A DNA stretch of 64,000 nucleotides from Closterium sp. Naga37s-1. Taxonomy: Eukaryota; Streptophyta; Zygnematophyceae; Desmidiales; Closteriaceae. The notes under the pieces were generated by a model, which had not been told where the DNA came from, did no database searches, and saw only the letters and a list, made by a program, of their open reading frames with translations. The stretch is from the NCBI GenBank assembly GCA_947471745.1, contig CANJKZ010000174.1, positions 3,169,501 through 3,233,500 on the forward strand, in the 5' to 3' direction. The position numbers were made by a program, and so were the translations under genes. Positions 1-11,499 of the stretch are shown one piece after another. Within the stretch, counting starts at the first letter, position 1; every line of letters begins with the position of its first letter.

Positions 1-1563
1 CACACAGAAAATTGCGTTTGAACACCAATGGTCTTCCATGTAAGAAAATCACTTATCACCATCTCTTGACCTTGAGATTACAAATTAGCAACTTTAGAAT
101 GGTGTGAGAGATAATGCATTTTAGATAACATGCAAAAAAAAATGCATTCATTGTCATGCTACAGTCACTCAATCACTTTTGTTCGCGGTATAATATCCGC
201 AGCTCTTCCCCCCGCAGCAGTGTCTTTTGAAAACGCTGGAGTTCGGGCGTGTTTCATGCTCTTACATGCAGTCGTTGCATCCTAGATTATTGTCGTTCAG
301 GCCACAAGGGCGTTCAGAGCGTTCAATTTACTAGTAAATACTCGTTCTGAGATTCATCTCGTGCCACATAAGGTTGTGACGAAGTGATCGCTTTTGAGCA
401 AATTCAAACTACTACGATATCTATGAAATGATGAACACATCCTAGGAGAGTCGGGTCCCTTTTTTTCGCCGCCCGCCTCCTCCGCGTCTAACATTCTGCT
501 CCCTGTATATCCAACCTGCGATGAACTTGCACCGTTCGATGAAAACAATCTGGGCCTCAAGACTCTTCTGACCCTCGATCTGGTCCCAAACTCGGCAGTT
601 CCAAGGTCGTACAGTTGAGTGGTGCATGCTGATTGTTTCCCTTTCACCTTGAATTTGCCATTTTCTTGAATGGTATGCCATTGGTGAGTGGAGATAGTCT
701 GAATCCCTTTCTGCACAACGGTACCATTAGCTTAGTGTTGTCCTTATCTAGGCTCCACAATGGTCCTGTAACCATAATGCGGGAGTGCTGATAACGCGCT
801 GTCATAACGAGAAGGATAGGTCGCTGATCCTATTGTTTCATGAGCAGTTTTTAACTCGTATTTTTCGCCACAACTTCTCTCGGATCGTCAACGCTACAGT
901 TGACGTGTCAGAAGCCTGAGCTCGCGAAAGGGGTAACACGACCGTCCGCAGGTTGGGAACAGGAGGAGGTCGGAGACGTTTATGTGCATAACGTTGCCTA
1001 TTTAGGAGCTGGTATAAGACGGTACGCACAAACGAAGTCGAGCTCCAACGTGGTTACCCTGATTACGGCAGTGTAACAGTTTCCATACCCTTTCTCGAAA
1101 TGAGTACCTTTTACCTTTTTAAAACCAGTGTTGTTTTGCGATATTTTTTCCCTGACTAGTCCGGATAGTGTTTCAGTTACACTTAAACCGAATCTTTCCT
1201 AGCGAGTATAATCCCGAAATCACGGCAGAAGACACGCGATGCACCGCCACCGCTACCGCCCAGTCTCATGGTCAAAACCTGTATTGAGGGGACTTCTTTC
1301 CCACCGTAGCACGATGTAGTCCAACCATTGGTTGGATTGGCAAGTTATCTGCCATCAAGGCAGATAAATTTGCCAGCACTAGCGGGGAAATCGCCAATGC
1401 ATGGATGCATTCGCAACCACAACCATCGGAGCTGACAAACACCGCACGTAGATGGCCAGTGCGGCAAACACCATGCGCGCACCCCTCTCGATGCGAGAGA
1501 TGATGGGGTGCTTGGTTTCTCGAGGCCACCCCAGCTTCTTCATCGCGTTCTTCACATGCGTGT
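1..1563. other. unassigned DNA, no gene recognised
   Basis: I see no convincing coding sequence, LTR or RNA gene here. Reading frames are short and show no family signature. Two small inverted repeats are visible: TCCAACC-att-GGTTGGA near 1319-1335 and TATCTGCC-atcaa-GGCAGATA near 1346-1366. This is probably host intergenic or very decayed repeat DNA lying to the left of the TRIM element. Confidence 0.5.
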
Positions 1564-1737
1564 TGTCAGAATCCCAGCCACTAGACCACTGGGATAAAAG
1601 GGCTTGTTCAGTAGCGCGTCAGTGCGCCCATAACCCCACAGGACAACGAGCCTGTAACCCTTCCCTAGGATCAATCGAGGATCACCAGTGGACCTCTGAC
1701 ACCCCCCCGCACTGGGATGCCCGAAGTGTACACACTG

Positions 1738-1790
1738 GGATTCGAACCCGAGACCTTCGCTCTGATACCATGTCAGAATCCCAACCACTA
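1738..1790 (-). promoter_or_regulatory. tRNA-like A-box/B-box pair across the LTR-PBS junction of TRIM1
   Basis: On the minus strand an A-box-like TAGTGGTTGGG (1780-1790) lies at the end of the 5' LTR. A consensus B-box GGTTCGAATCC (1738-1748) lies in the internal domain, 31 bp away, which is normal tRNA spacing. The bases around the A-box (TGGTCTAGTGGTTGGGATTC) closely resemble the D-arm of eukaryotic tRNA-Glu. The PBS sits between the two boxes. Acceptor-stem pairing is poor, so this is a tRNA-like promoter rather than a tRNA gene. Pol III use is inferred. Confidence 0.6.
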
Positions 1791-1889
1791 GACCATTGGG
1801 ATAAAATGGCTTGTTAAATAGCGGGTCAATGCGCTCATAACCCCCCAGGCCAACATGCCTGTAACCCTTCCCTAGGATCAATCGGGGAT

Positions 1890-2030
1890 TGTTAGAATGT
1901 GAGCGAATGGAATGAAACAGAGAAGAGGGGTTTCACTAGCAAGCAGTTGAGTACATATAGCAAACCCTAGATTGGGCTGTACTCACTATTGAGTACCCCA
2001 CTGCAGGCTAGACAATATAACATTTTGACA
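1890..2030 (-). repeat. H1 3' LTR
   Basis: It starts TGTTAGAATG and ends TTTTGACA, and pairs with 3353-3494. The core GTGGGGTACTC...GGGTTTGCTA is related to the LTR cores of copias B to F. Confidence 0.8.
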
Positions 2031-3352
2031 CACCCCCATAGCCAAAGTGGGGTGTAATCAGCACAACAAGCAAAGTAAAGCAAAAACAAGCTCAGGGTGG
2101 ATCACAATGTCACCACACATTCTGAGCACAAGTACAAGAAGCAACAGTTAATAGTTCACAGCAATAAGTAAAGCTAGAGGCTATCACAGAGGGCAAGTGA
2201 GGAGGAGGAGGCTGGATTGATAGGAAAGGAGAGAGGAGGCAACGGCTGAAGCTGCAGACACACGGGCAACAGGAGCGGCGCGCACTGTGGCTACTGGAGG
2301 CGCACCTCCGGACTACAGGAGTAACTGGCTCCGCGACTAAGACGAGCGGCATGAGCAACGGACCCACGGGCGACTGGCGCAGCAGGCTCGCTGGGCTACC
2401 GGAGGCGCACCTCCGGACTACTGGCACTGCTGGCAACAAGACGGCTACTTCCCTTCAAACTCCCCCACTGTCGCACCCCCCTTTCACACACCCCCTGCTG
2501 CACCCCTAGTTTCACTCCCACACGACACACCCCCCTAGTACCACTCCATCATCTCCCACACACCCACCCCCCTCAGCGGCAGCTGCAGCAGTGGGAGATG
2601 GAGGAGGAGGAGGAGGGGACAGGAGGCTGCACGCGGGCTGCAGAAGGGGCAGCGCGGGCCCCCAAGGGCACCACAGCGGGCGACGGCACGGGTGGGGGGG
2701 GGGGGGGGGGGGCGCGCGCTGGCCCCAAGGGCACCACGGCAGGCGTCAGGAGGGGGGGGGGGGGCGCGCGCTGGCCCCCAATGGCGCCACGACGGGCGAC
2801 AGGGATGGGGGCCGCGCGGGCCCCCGAGGGCGCCACGGCGGGCGGCAGGAGGGGGCCGCGCGCGGGCCCCCGAGGGCGCCACTGCGGGCGTCAGGAGGGG
2901 GCCGCGCGCGGGCCCCTGAAGGCACCTCGACGGGCGACGGGAGGGGGTCGCGCGCGGGCCCCTAAGGGCGCCACGTCGGGCGACGGAAGGGGGGGCCGCG
3001 CGGGCCCCCGATGGCGCCACGATGGGCGACGGGAGGGCCGCGCACGAGCCCCCCGGGGCGACGAAACCGCCGTGCGCCCCGGGGCGCGCGACGGGCAGGG
3101 CACCATCGCGCGCCACGGGGCGCACGACGGGCAGATCAGGGCGTCGCGCTGCCCCCAGGGCGGCGCGACGGGCAGAAAACTGCCGCGCGCCTCGAGCGCG
3201 CGTCGGGAAGAAAAAAGGCCGCGCGCCATGGGCGCGCGGCAGGCAGAAAGACAGCGCGCGCCTGAGGCGCGCGATAGGCAGTGGTGATAGCGGAAGCTTA
3301 GGTGGGCCCATGCACAGGATCGACCCAGGAGGGTCGACCTGCTCTGATTCCA

Positions 3353-3494
3353 TGTTAGAATGTGAGCGAATGGAATGAAACAGAGAAGAGGGGTTTCACT
3401 AGCAAGCAGTTGAGTACATATAGCAAACCCTAGATTGGGCTGTACTCACTATTGAGTACCCCACTGCAGGCTAGACAAACATAACATTCTGACA
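3353..3494 (-). repeat. H1 5' LTR
   Basis: It pairs with 1890-2030 with only a few differences near its right end (ACAAACATAACATTCTGACA against ACAATATAACATTTTGACA). The PBS abuts it at 3341-3352 on the minus strand. Confidence 0.8.
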
Positions 3495-3566
3495 GGGATC
3501 ACCTGTGGACCTCTGACATGTTGTTTCACCTCCCTCCACGACCATGCCCAGAATCCTTTAGCAGCC

Positions 3567-4272
3567 ATGGCATCAGAAAAAACAACGGATCCGCCCGATG
3601 GTCGCCGAAATGGGCTCTCCGTTCTTGGTGTGCTCCCCACACTATCTCACAATTATTCCGTTCCTGTCGCACACGTCCCCCGTACTGCCTCCCCTGAGCG
3701 GCACGTCGGGATTGTGTACCCTTATGATCCGCCGAACTCACATACCGCCTTCGATCCAGACCCCTCCATCTTGCTTGTTCCTGGAGGTGGGGATGGTTCA
3801 TCCAAGGGCGCGACGGCGACACCGTCGACTGCGAATAGTGGCCCCGTGAAACGACCGCGTCTAGGTGCGAAGTACACCCAACAACGGCTCTAGGGGGCGC
3901 CCCCACCTCGCACGCCAGGCTCCCCGGCACGACAGAAAGAACCTGTCGTGGAGGACACGGAGAAGGATGATGTCGACAGGGAGTTCGGCACCATCAAACA
4001 CCAATTCGACACAGAGTGGTCAGGAACGTTCTCCTGGTTGCGTTTGCATAGGCAAGGCCTTCTCTTAAGTGCTTTATTTGCTGCAAGTATGGTGATCCCC
4101 TTGTTCACACCAAGTACGGCGTCAGGGGTGAGGGCGGACGCGACTTGCAGATCGGGAGCATCCGCTCGCACGTCACTCTAACACGTCACTCTAACACGTT
4201 GGCAGGCGACTGACGTATCAACGCTAGACATCATCCGTATTCTCCACATCGCCCTGTTCGTCTGCAATGCGG
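3567..4272 (+). pseudogene. hAT/DUF4371-like gene, decayed 5' part with zinc finger
   Basis: An open stretch from 3567 (starting MASEKTTDPP) is followed by frames reading FDTEWSGTFSWLRL (about 4006-4050). After a small frame shift near 4068 comes CFICCKYGDPL...IGSIRSHVTLTRW. This order, a Trp/Phe-rich lead, a C-X2-C pair, then S.R.H, resembles the TTF-type zinc finger that opens hAT-derived and DUF4371 proteins. A likely 3' splice site (TTGGCAG) precedes the last piece, ATDVSTLDIIRILHIALF, which runs up to copia B and continues at 11630. Stops and shifts make it a pseudogene. Assignment is by motif pattern only and is moderate. Confidence 0.5.
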
Positions 4273-4397
4273 TGAGAAACTGAACGAGAATGAATTGACT
4301 AAGGGAAAGTTGGGTACAAATGCAAACCCTAGAAAACTGTACCCTATATGTGCTACCCCACTATAGCCTACAGTAGCTATGTCATATAAATCTGACA
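4273..4397 (-). repeat. copia B 3' LTR
   Basis: 125 bp, TG...CA termini on both strands, identical by eye to 11500-11624. Confidence 0.93.
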
Positions 4398-4604
4398 CAC
4401 CCCCATAGGCAAAGTGGGGGAGAACAAGGGGTCACAAGACCAGTCAAGCAAAGCAAAGCAAGCTCAGGGTGGATCACAAAGTCACCACACATTCCGAGCA
4501 CAAGTTCAAGGCCACAAGGCCAGTTCACATGCAGGATTACACAAATATATAAGGCTAGACAAGCAAGAGCAGGTGTATATATATATGCAACAGTACAAAC
4601 AAGG
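4398..4604 (-). other. copia B 3' untranslated block and polypurine hairpin
   Basis: Non-coding block between the pol stop and the 3' LTR. On the minus strand it reads ...GTGGTGACTTTGTGATCC...CCCCCACTTTGCCTATGGGGGTG and then the LTR. The same block occurs in C, D, F and H1. CCCCCA and TGGGGG can pair around a 9-nt loop, which places the polypurine primer in a hairpin. Confidence 0.7.
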
Positions 4605-7600
4605 TCAAGTGGTGAGCAAGTGAGGCAAGGTAGGCACAAGACCCAGCTGAGTACAGAAGCGCTGATGATCACAAGGCGCAAGTGCCTTGGTGAAGATATC
4701 AGCAGTGTTGGCCTGAGAGGCCACGTACGCAAGCCGCAGCTGACCACGCTGCTGTAGCTCACGAGCAAGGAAGTAGCGGAGAGCAATGTGCTTCGTTCTG
4801 TGCTCCAGTCTCTGCTCTCGACACAAGGCCAGCATGGCCTTGTTGTCTACGTACAGCACTGGAGGAGAACGAGGCGGCTCTCCGAGGTCAGTCAGCAGGT
4901 AGGTGAGCCAGCGAAGCTCCTGTGCAGCCATGGCCCCGGCGTAGATCTCAGCCTCACAACTGGAGCCGAGAACAGAAGACGAGCGGGTAGCTCGCCACGA
5001 AACAGAGCCGGAACCAAGGCTGAAGGTGTAACCCTGTGACGACCGCTGCGTAGCCTGGTCGACAGCCCAAGAAGCGTCTGCGTGCCCAGTGAGGACCACT
5101 GGACTCTGCCCTCCAAGCACAAGCCCCATGCCCGACGTACTGCACAAGTAGCGCAACACCCTCTTCGCTGCAGCCATGTGCTCCGGTCTGTGTCTCCCAG
5201 GAGCAACATAGCGTGCGAGAATGCTAAGAGGGTATGCAAGGTCAGGTCGTGTGCAGGTCATCAGGTACATGAGGCAGCCAACAAGCTCTGGGTACGGGCC
5301 ACTCGACTCTACGGACTCATCCGAAGGCAGAGCTGAGAGCGAGTGGCGAGTAGGCAGAGGAGTGGCCTGAGGCGAGGAGTACGTGAAGCCGAAGCGCTGA
5401 AGGACCTGCTGCACCATGTGTGACTGAGTCAGGGTAATGGTGCGGCGTGCTCTGTCCCGGGTGATCTGCAAGCCAAGGTAGCTGCGCAGTTCACCCAGGT
5501 CTGTGCACGTGTGTCTCTTCTGCAGCTCGAACTTCACGTGGGCGAGTCCAGCAGTGTCAGCTGTGGCAAAGACCAAGTCGTCGACGTACACGAGGATGTA
5601 GAACGGCGGCAAAGAAGTGTCGGTGCGCAAAAACAGCGACGGGTCGGCAGTAGAGGGAGCAAACCCAAGAGCCGCAAGTGTAGTCCTCAGTGTGTCGTGC
5701 CACTCACGCGGTGCCTGGCGGAGACCGTAGACTGGCCGCCGGAGGCTCCACTGGGTGCCAGGAGGAAAAGACCCAGTGAAGCCAGGTGGGCGACGCAGCC
5801 AGATCTCCTCGTGCAGGCTGCCCTGCAAGAAAGCAGTGCTGAAGTCAAGAGAGTGCAGCTCGTAGTCGCGGTGAGCAGCTATGTGCAGCAGTACCCGAAG
5901 AGTGGTCATCTTCGGGGTGGGAGAGAAGGTCTGAAAGTAGTCAACTCCCTGCCGCTGACTGAAGCCACGAGCCACGTAACGCGCCTTGAAGACAGGCGGA
6001 GAACCCGGCGGCCGCTTCACCCTGAAAATCCACATGCCACTGACGATGTTCGCCCCAGGCGGGGGAACCTCGTCAACGTAGGTGCCTGTGGACTTCCAGG
6101 AAGCCATCTCTGTGTCCATAGCTGCCTGCCACTAAGAGGAGTAGGGACCCTCTATCGCCTCCGCGTAAGAGCGCGGAGTCGGGATGTCAAGTGCTTCCGG
6201 GTCTCCCTCAGGGGTAAGCAGTACGGACACGAGATGAGGTGAAGCAGCAGCCAAACACTGGAACTCCTCCTGCCTGTCCTCAAGGACGTCCGTGCCAAGG
6301 GCACACTCACCCCCGACGGACGGAGGACAGACAGACTCAGACTCATCGACAAGACTAGCAGCGTAGTCTAGACGACAGCGAGCAGCAAAGTCGACGAGCT
6401 CAGCAACTAGGGCAGACGCAGCAGTGGACTCAAAGGAAGGGTCAGTGACGACAGTAGCAAGGAGACGCGTGACAGTAGGACTGGCATCACGAAGAGAGTC
6501 CGACTCCGGGTCGGGAAGAGCAGGAAGAGAGGACTCAGGAGGAGAAGGCAAAGGGGCACGCAGAGGAGCAGTGGACGGACGCAGAGACATCCGGTGCGTG
6601 CCAGGGACAGGAGGAGGACGCTGACGCGAACCACGACCACTAGTGCGAGCAGGATGGACAGGCGACGCAGGGCGAGACGCAGGCTCACGACGCTCAGCAA
6701 GACCTCCAGTAGGACCAGTGTAGGGAGAAGGAGCGGGCAGTGGGGAGGCCGGCTGTAACTGTAACTGTGACGGGACAGGCTGTGGACACTCTAAGGGAGG
6801 AGGAGGACCAGTAGAAGGCGGGAGACCAAGAACCTGCTGGAGGAGCGGAACGAAGTACGGCCGAGGCCGCGCGGCGACTCCAGACACAGCAGGGACAGCA
6901 CCAGTACCCCCAGCGGCAGCACCAGCGCTAGCAGCACCTCCAGCTCCAGTACCTCCAGCAGCACCAGTAGTACCCCCAGCAGGACCGCCTCCAGGACCGA
7001 CAGCAGTAGCCTCAGCGCCAACACCCTCAGCAGCTCCAGCTCCAGTCGTACCCGCAGGCCCAGCAGCTCCAGTACTCCCAGTACGAGCACCTCCGGGACC
7101 CGCGGCACCAGCACCCTCAGCAGCCGAAGAACCTCCAGCTCCAGCAGCACGCCTCCAGCGCCGGGCAAACCACTCGCGCAGCTCCTGTGGAGAGAGTGGC
7201 TCCCGCCGAGACGAAGCACCCGGAGAACCTCCAGGCTCAGCACCGCCAGACGCCACACGAGCAGGCCAAGCTCCCTCAGGCTCAGCACCCCCAGGCTCAG
7301 CACCCCCAGGCGTAGCACCCCCAGGCTCAGTACCCCCAGGCTCAGCACCCCCAGTAGTAGCACCCCCAGGCTCAGCACCCCCAGGCTCAGCACCCCCAGT
7401 AGTAGCACCCTCAGGCTCAGCACCCCCAGGCGTAGCACCCACACGCTCAGCACCCCCAGAATCAGCACCTCCAGGCTCAGCACCCTCAGCAGCACCAGAG
7501 TCACCAGTAACCTCGACAGGCTCGACTGCGTCTACCTGGGACACACCTGAAGGGGCAGGACCCTGAGGGGGGAGGGGGTCTACCGGGGGGGGACCTGGCA

Positions 7601-10562
7601 CAAGGAAGAGCGGTGGCGGGGGGAGGGACGGAGTGCGGTAGGGGAAGAGGCGGTAGTAGGGGACCGACTCGTCAAACGTGACGTCCTGGGAGGACAGAAC
7701 ACGGCGAGAGGTGGGGTGGTAGAAATGCCACCCTGGCGCGTCAGGGGGGAAGCCAAGGAAGACGCAAGGAGCAGCACGAGGGGACAGCTTGTCCGCAGAC
7801 AAGTCGCGGACAAACGCCCGAGATCCCCAGACACGGAACGCAGACGCATCGCCAACCTTCCCCGTCCACAGCAAAGCTGGGGAGGTCTCCGGCATGGAGA
7901 CCCTGGGGTGAAGGTTGATCTGATGCGCCGCGTACCGAACCGCAAACGGCCACAGAAAATGGGGGGCAGCCGCATGCATCATGGACGTACGGGCGACGTC
8001 CATGACCATGCCAATGCGGCGCTCAGCAATCCCATTTTGCTGTGGAGAGTCCGGAAGCGTGAAGGTCTGGCGGATGCCTCGTGCACGACAGTAGGCTCGC
8101 AGAAGGCCAGAGGAGAACTCTCCACCTCTGTCAGAGTGCAGACGCAGAACAGGAAAGTCCGAGCCGAAGCTCTGCCTGAGCTGGAGACGAGCTGCGCGGA
8201 TCCAGTCGATCAACACCTCAGTGACATCACCCTTGCTGCGCAAGGGGAAGACTGTGGTGTAACGCGAGTAGTCGTCAACCACCAGCAGGAAGTAGCGCTC
8301 GTGACCCTGTCCACGGACGCGGGCCGGGCCCCACACGTCCATGTGAAGCGTCTGCAGCGGGGCCTCTGTCGGAGGAAACTGGGAGGAGTGAGGGGCAGCC
8401 CGCTGCCGCCCCTCGACACAAGGGACGCAGGTAGGGCCTGGCCCCGGAGGAAGGGGAGGGAGGGACCGGGGAAGACCAGAGACAAGGACACGGGAGGCCA
8501 TGCCTCGGAGACGAAGCAGGGAGGGGTGACCAAGGCGGTGGTGCCAGAGGAGAGTCTCGTGAGACAGGAGGCGACACGAACAGGGGGCAGACTCAGGACC
8601 AGACCTGGACGCTGCAGCAAACACCTGACCCGACGCAGCTACCTGACCAGACGCAGTGACTAGAGGAGACGCAGTGGTCAGTGTGTACAGGCTCGACCCC
8701 GGCCGACGTGTAAACGTGGCCAGGTGTCGGCCTGTCCGAGCGTCCGTGCAGTGGGTCACCCGCTGACTCGCAGGAGTGAACTGGTGAACCCCCGCATCCT
8801 GTAGGTCAGCACCACTCACCAAGTTCGTAGAGAACGAGGGGAGGTAAAGACCAGACAGGGTGCCAGAGGGGGCCGCCGGACACGGGAGGACAGTGGAGAA
8901 GTGAGCAAGGACAGGACCCCCAGAGGGGTCTGCCAGAGAGACTGCAACTGGCCGGCCAAGCGGCGTGAGTGTGGTGCGGTCTCGAAAGAAGGAGCGAGAA
9001 GCCCCCGAGTGAAGGGTGAAGGTGTGGGAGGCCGAAGCCGACGCAGTACCTGAGAGAGCAGACTCACCAGCACCTGAGGGAGCAGACGCACGAGCACCTA
9101 GAGCAGCAGCCTCGCTAGCACCTAGAGCAGCAGCCTCACCAGTACCTAGAGCAGCAGTCTCAATGCCCGGGTCGGGCGGAAAACACCAGTAACAGTCACC
9201 CTCATCACTAATAGTCACAGCATACATGGCAGCAAGAATAGCATCAAAGTCAAGGTCAAAGACAGCTACACCCGCCCTAGACAGCTCGCCCCAGCGGGGG
9301 ATCTCAGTGGCCTCAGGGAACTGGTGATGCCAAGCGTCCGTCAGGCGGCCAAAGCAGCGCTGGGTGGAGTGCGCACCCCCGCACTGCTCACCCGCGCGGT
9401 CGCCGGTGCGTAGGACGTAGGTGCACGGACCAGTACCCCCACCCCGCTGGCATGCAGCGTACCACTCACGGAGCTGCTGAGGGAGGGGGATGTCACGAGT
9501 GCGCTACTGCTGCTGCTGCTGCTGGCGCTGACCACCACCGGAGCCGACCCTCTGCGCAGTGCCACCCCGACCAGCTCCACCTCCTCCGCCGCCGCCTCCT
9601 CCACCGCCGCCACCTCCGCCACCTCCGCTCCCACCGCCACCGCCGCCGCCGCCTCCGCCTCCACTGCCGCCACCGACACCTCCACACCCGCCACCACTCC
9701 CACCACCACCCCCACCCCCTCCACTGCCTCCACCGCCACCTCCGCCACCCCCGCCAGCCCCTCCAGCACCCTTGCCCCCCTTGCCCTTGCCGGTGCGGCG
9801 TCTCCCGCTCGGGGCAGACGCAGCGCCGACCGACTCGAAACCAACGAGGTCGGCCGCAGCAGCAGAGGCAACAGAGGGCAAAAGGGGGGAGGGGGAACAC
9901 CCCTCAAAGACGGGGGTGCGAGGGTCACCACGAGAGGCTCCTACAGCGACTATGCTCTTCTCTACTGCTAGGAGGGCCTTCTCGAGGAGGTCAACGGTGA
10001 GAGTGGTGGGGCAAACTGAGAGGAAGTGGTCCCTGACTACGCGAAGGGAGTCAGGGAGCCGGGTGACTATGTAGTAGAGGGTGATGTACATGGGGGGGGG
10101 GATTATTGGCGCAGAATTCAGCAGGAAGCGCGCGCGGTAGCGAGTGTCACTAGTGCGGAGGTGCGTAATGAGGTCAGCGACTGTGGGAAAGGCAGCAAGG
10201 TCAGGGAAGAGGTACGGTAGCATGAGGCGGCTCAGTGCAGCAGTGGCAGGGGAGGAGTAGCGCGCAACTACAGCGTCGTACAAGGTGTGAGCACTCTTGT
10301 ACTGGCTAAAGTGCGCACGCTCAGAGGTAGGCAGGTGGCGACGCACAGCAAGACGTGCAGCAGCATCGCGTGTGGCCCACTGTGAGCGAACAGTGGCGTC
10401 GGCATCAGCAGCAGGGGCAGGAGAGGCACCAGAGGTGAGGTCAAAGAGGGAGAGACCGTCTGCCCTATCGCACTGTAGGAAAGGCTGCAGGTCATCTACC
10501 CAGACGTCAAAGTCAATGGCCCGACGCTCAGCGTCAAAAGCGAGGACACTAGGGGTAGCCAT
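4605..10562 (-). pseudogene. copia B gag-pol, two premature TAG codons
   Basis: A single frame runs from ATG at 10562 to TGA at 4605 (about 1,985 codons) but is broken by TAG at 9506-9504 (in a CAG-rich tract after the gag Gly tract) and TAG at 6134-6132 (just before RT; CAG in copias C and D). Domains in order: gag, Gly tract, C-X13-C-X3-H-X4-C box (9425-9354), protease, integrase (H/C box, then HMDVWGP, LHSDRGGEF, NGIAERR), a Gly-Ala-Glu-Pro tandem linker, RT with YVDD (5588-5577), and RNase H. The protease motif reads LHSGAS instead of LDSGAS (codon 9011-9009), so the catalytic Asp is lost. In gag, two compensating 1-nt indels (about 10140-10095) replace some 11 residues relative to copia C. 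It cannot encode an active polyprotein. Confidence 0.92.
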
Positions 10563-11487
10563 GACAGCAGTAGACTAGCAGCGCGAACAGTAGGGTAAGG
10601 GCAGTGCAGTGACAGAGGCGCTGCTCTTACCGGACAGGGCGGCTCGGGCGGCTCGGCGGCTCGGCGGCTCGGCAACTCGGCGGCTCGGGCGACTCGGGCG
10701 GCTCGGCGGTACGGCGGCTCGGCAGCAACTGCGGCTCGGCTACTCGGTGGCTCGGGCGGCTCGGGCGGCTCGGCGGTACGGCGGCTCGGCAGCAACTGCA
10801 GCTCGGCGGCTCGGCGACCCGGCGGCTCGGGCGGCTCAGGTGGCGCGGCGGCTCGGGCGGCTCGGGTGGATCGGGCTGCTCGGTAGCAGCTCGGCGGCGC
10901 CGGCGGCTCGGTGGTGACGGCGGGGCCGCGTGGGGACGGCGGCTGGGCCGGGTGGAGCGGCGGCGGGGCCGGGTGGAGCGGCGTCGGGGCCGGGTGGAGC
11001 GGCGTCGGGGCCAGTAGAGGCGGCGCCGGGGCCGGGAAGGGCAGATCCGGGGCCGCAGGGGTAGGCGACGGGGCCAGCAGAGGCGGCGCCGAGGCAGGGA
11101 AGGGCGGCGTCGGGGCCGCAGGGGTAGGCGACGGGGCCGCTAGGGCGGCTAGGAGGGGGGGGTCGCGAGGGCGGCTTGAAGAGGCCGCGAGGGCGGCTAG
11201 AAAGGGCCGCGAGGGCGGCGTGAAAGGGCCGCGAGGGCGGCGCGACGCGACGGAGCCGCGAGGGCGGCGGATCGGGGCCGCGAGGGCGGCGCGACGCGGC
11301 CGCTAGGGCGGCGCGACGTGAAGGGGCCGCAAGGGCGACGCGACGGGGCCGCAAGCGCGACGCGACGGGGCCGCTAAGGCGGCGCGACAGGGTCGAGAGA
11401 GGGGAGCGCGACTCGGGCAGTGGAGAGCGCGCTCCGGGCAGGAAAAAAAAGGTGGTGGGCCCTAGGAACAGTTCCCACAGGGGAACC
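10563..11487 (-). repeat. copia B GC-rich tandem-repeat leader
   Basis: The region between PBS and gag ATG has two blocks. Nearest gag is a CGGCTCGG-type array (10620-10900). Nearest the PBS is a GGGCCGCGAGGGCGGC-type array (10920-11400). It is homologous to the copia C leader and no protein domain is seen in any frame. Confidence 0.75.
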
Positions 11488-11499
11488 TGCTCGATACCA

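Larger units (their letters stand above)
1890..3494 (-). mobile_element. H1: non-autonomous LTR retrotransposon inserted in TRIM1
   Basis: LTRs at 1890-2030 (141 bp) and 3353-3494 (142 bp) flank about 1.3 kb, with target duplication GGGAT (1885-1889 and 3495-3499). On the minus strand the PBS is TGGAATCAGAGC (3341-3352) and the polypurine tract TATGGGGGTG ends at 2031. The interior has no gag or pol. It consists of a GC-rich tandem-repeat leader (about 2600-3290, units built on gggcccccgagggcgccac) and a 3' block matching the 3' untranslated block of copias B, C, D and F. Long Pro/Arg/Ala-rich frames here are products of the GC repeats. It looks like a deletion derivative that keeps only the cis-acting parts of the copia lineage. 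A second, truncated copy is at 24257-25636. Confidence 0.8.
1564..3518 (-). mobile_element. TRIM1: 345-bp miniature LTR retroelement, split by H1
   Basis: Two 138-bp direct repeats, each starting TGTCAGA and ending in TCTGACA-type termini, flank only 69 bp of internal DNA. The left repeat is 1564-1701, the internal part 1702-1770, and the right repeat 1771-1889 plus 3500-3518. On the minus strand the order is 5' LTR, a PBS reading TGGTATCAGAGC directly against the LTR (1759-1770), 57 bp, then a G-run polypurine tract (1702-1708) and the 3' LTR. It encodes nothing and must rely on another element's enzymes. The right LTR is broken by H1, whose 5-bp target duplication GGGAT separates the halves. 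Removing H1 and one GGGAT restores exactly 138 bp. A second copy lies at 11720-12048. No clear 5-bp target duplication was found for TRIM1 itself. Confidence 0.85.

Noticed and set aside
1734..1800. A tRNA-Glu gene
   Set aside because: The A- and B-boxes are tRNA-like, but the acceptor stem does not pair and a copia PBS occupies the anticodon region; treated as a TRIM promoter.
2535..3353. 272-codon Arg/Pro/Ala frame in H1, and a similar frame at 24833-25636
   Set aside because: Arises from GC-rich tandem repeats in the leader; no start context, no family signature, many overlapping frames of similar length.
6791..7504. Leucine-rich frame with a VLSLGVLSLGVL pattern (also near 35226-35954 and 42676-43341)
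   Set aside because: Shifted reading of the GGAEP/GAAGA tandem linker of pol; not a leucine-rich-repeat protein.
9559..10074. Long poly-Pro and poly-His/Arg frames opposite copia gags (also near 32724-33278, 40141-40692 and 51586-52407)
   Set aside because: They are antisense or shifted readings of the gag Gly tract; the gag frame itself has clear homology in five copies.
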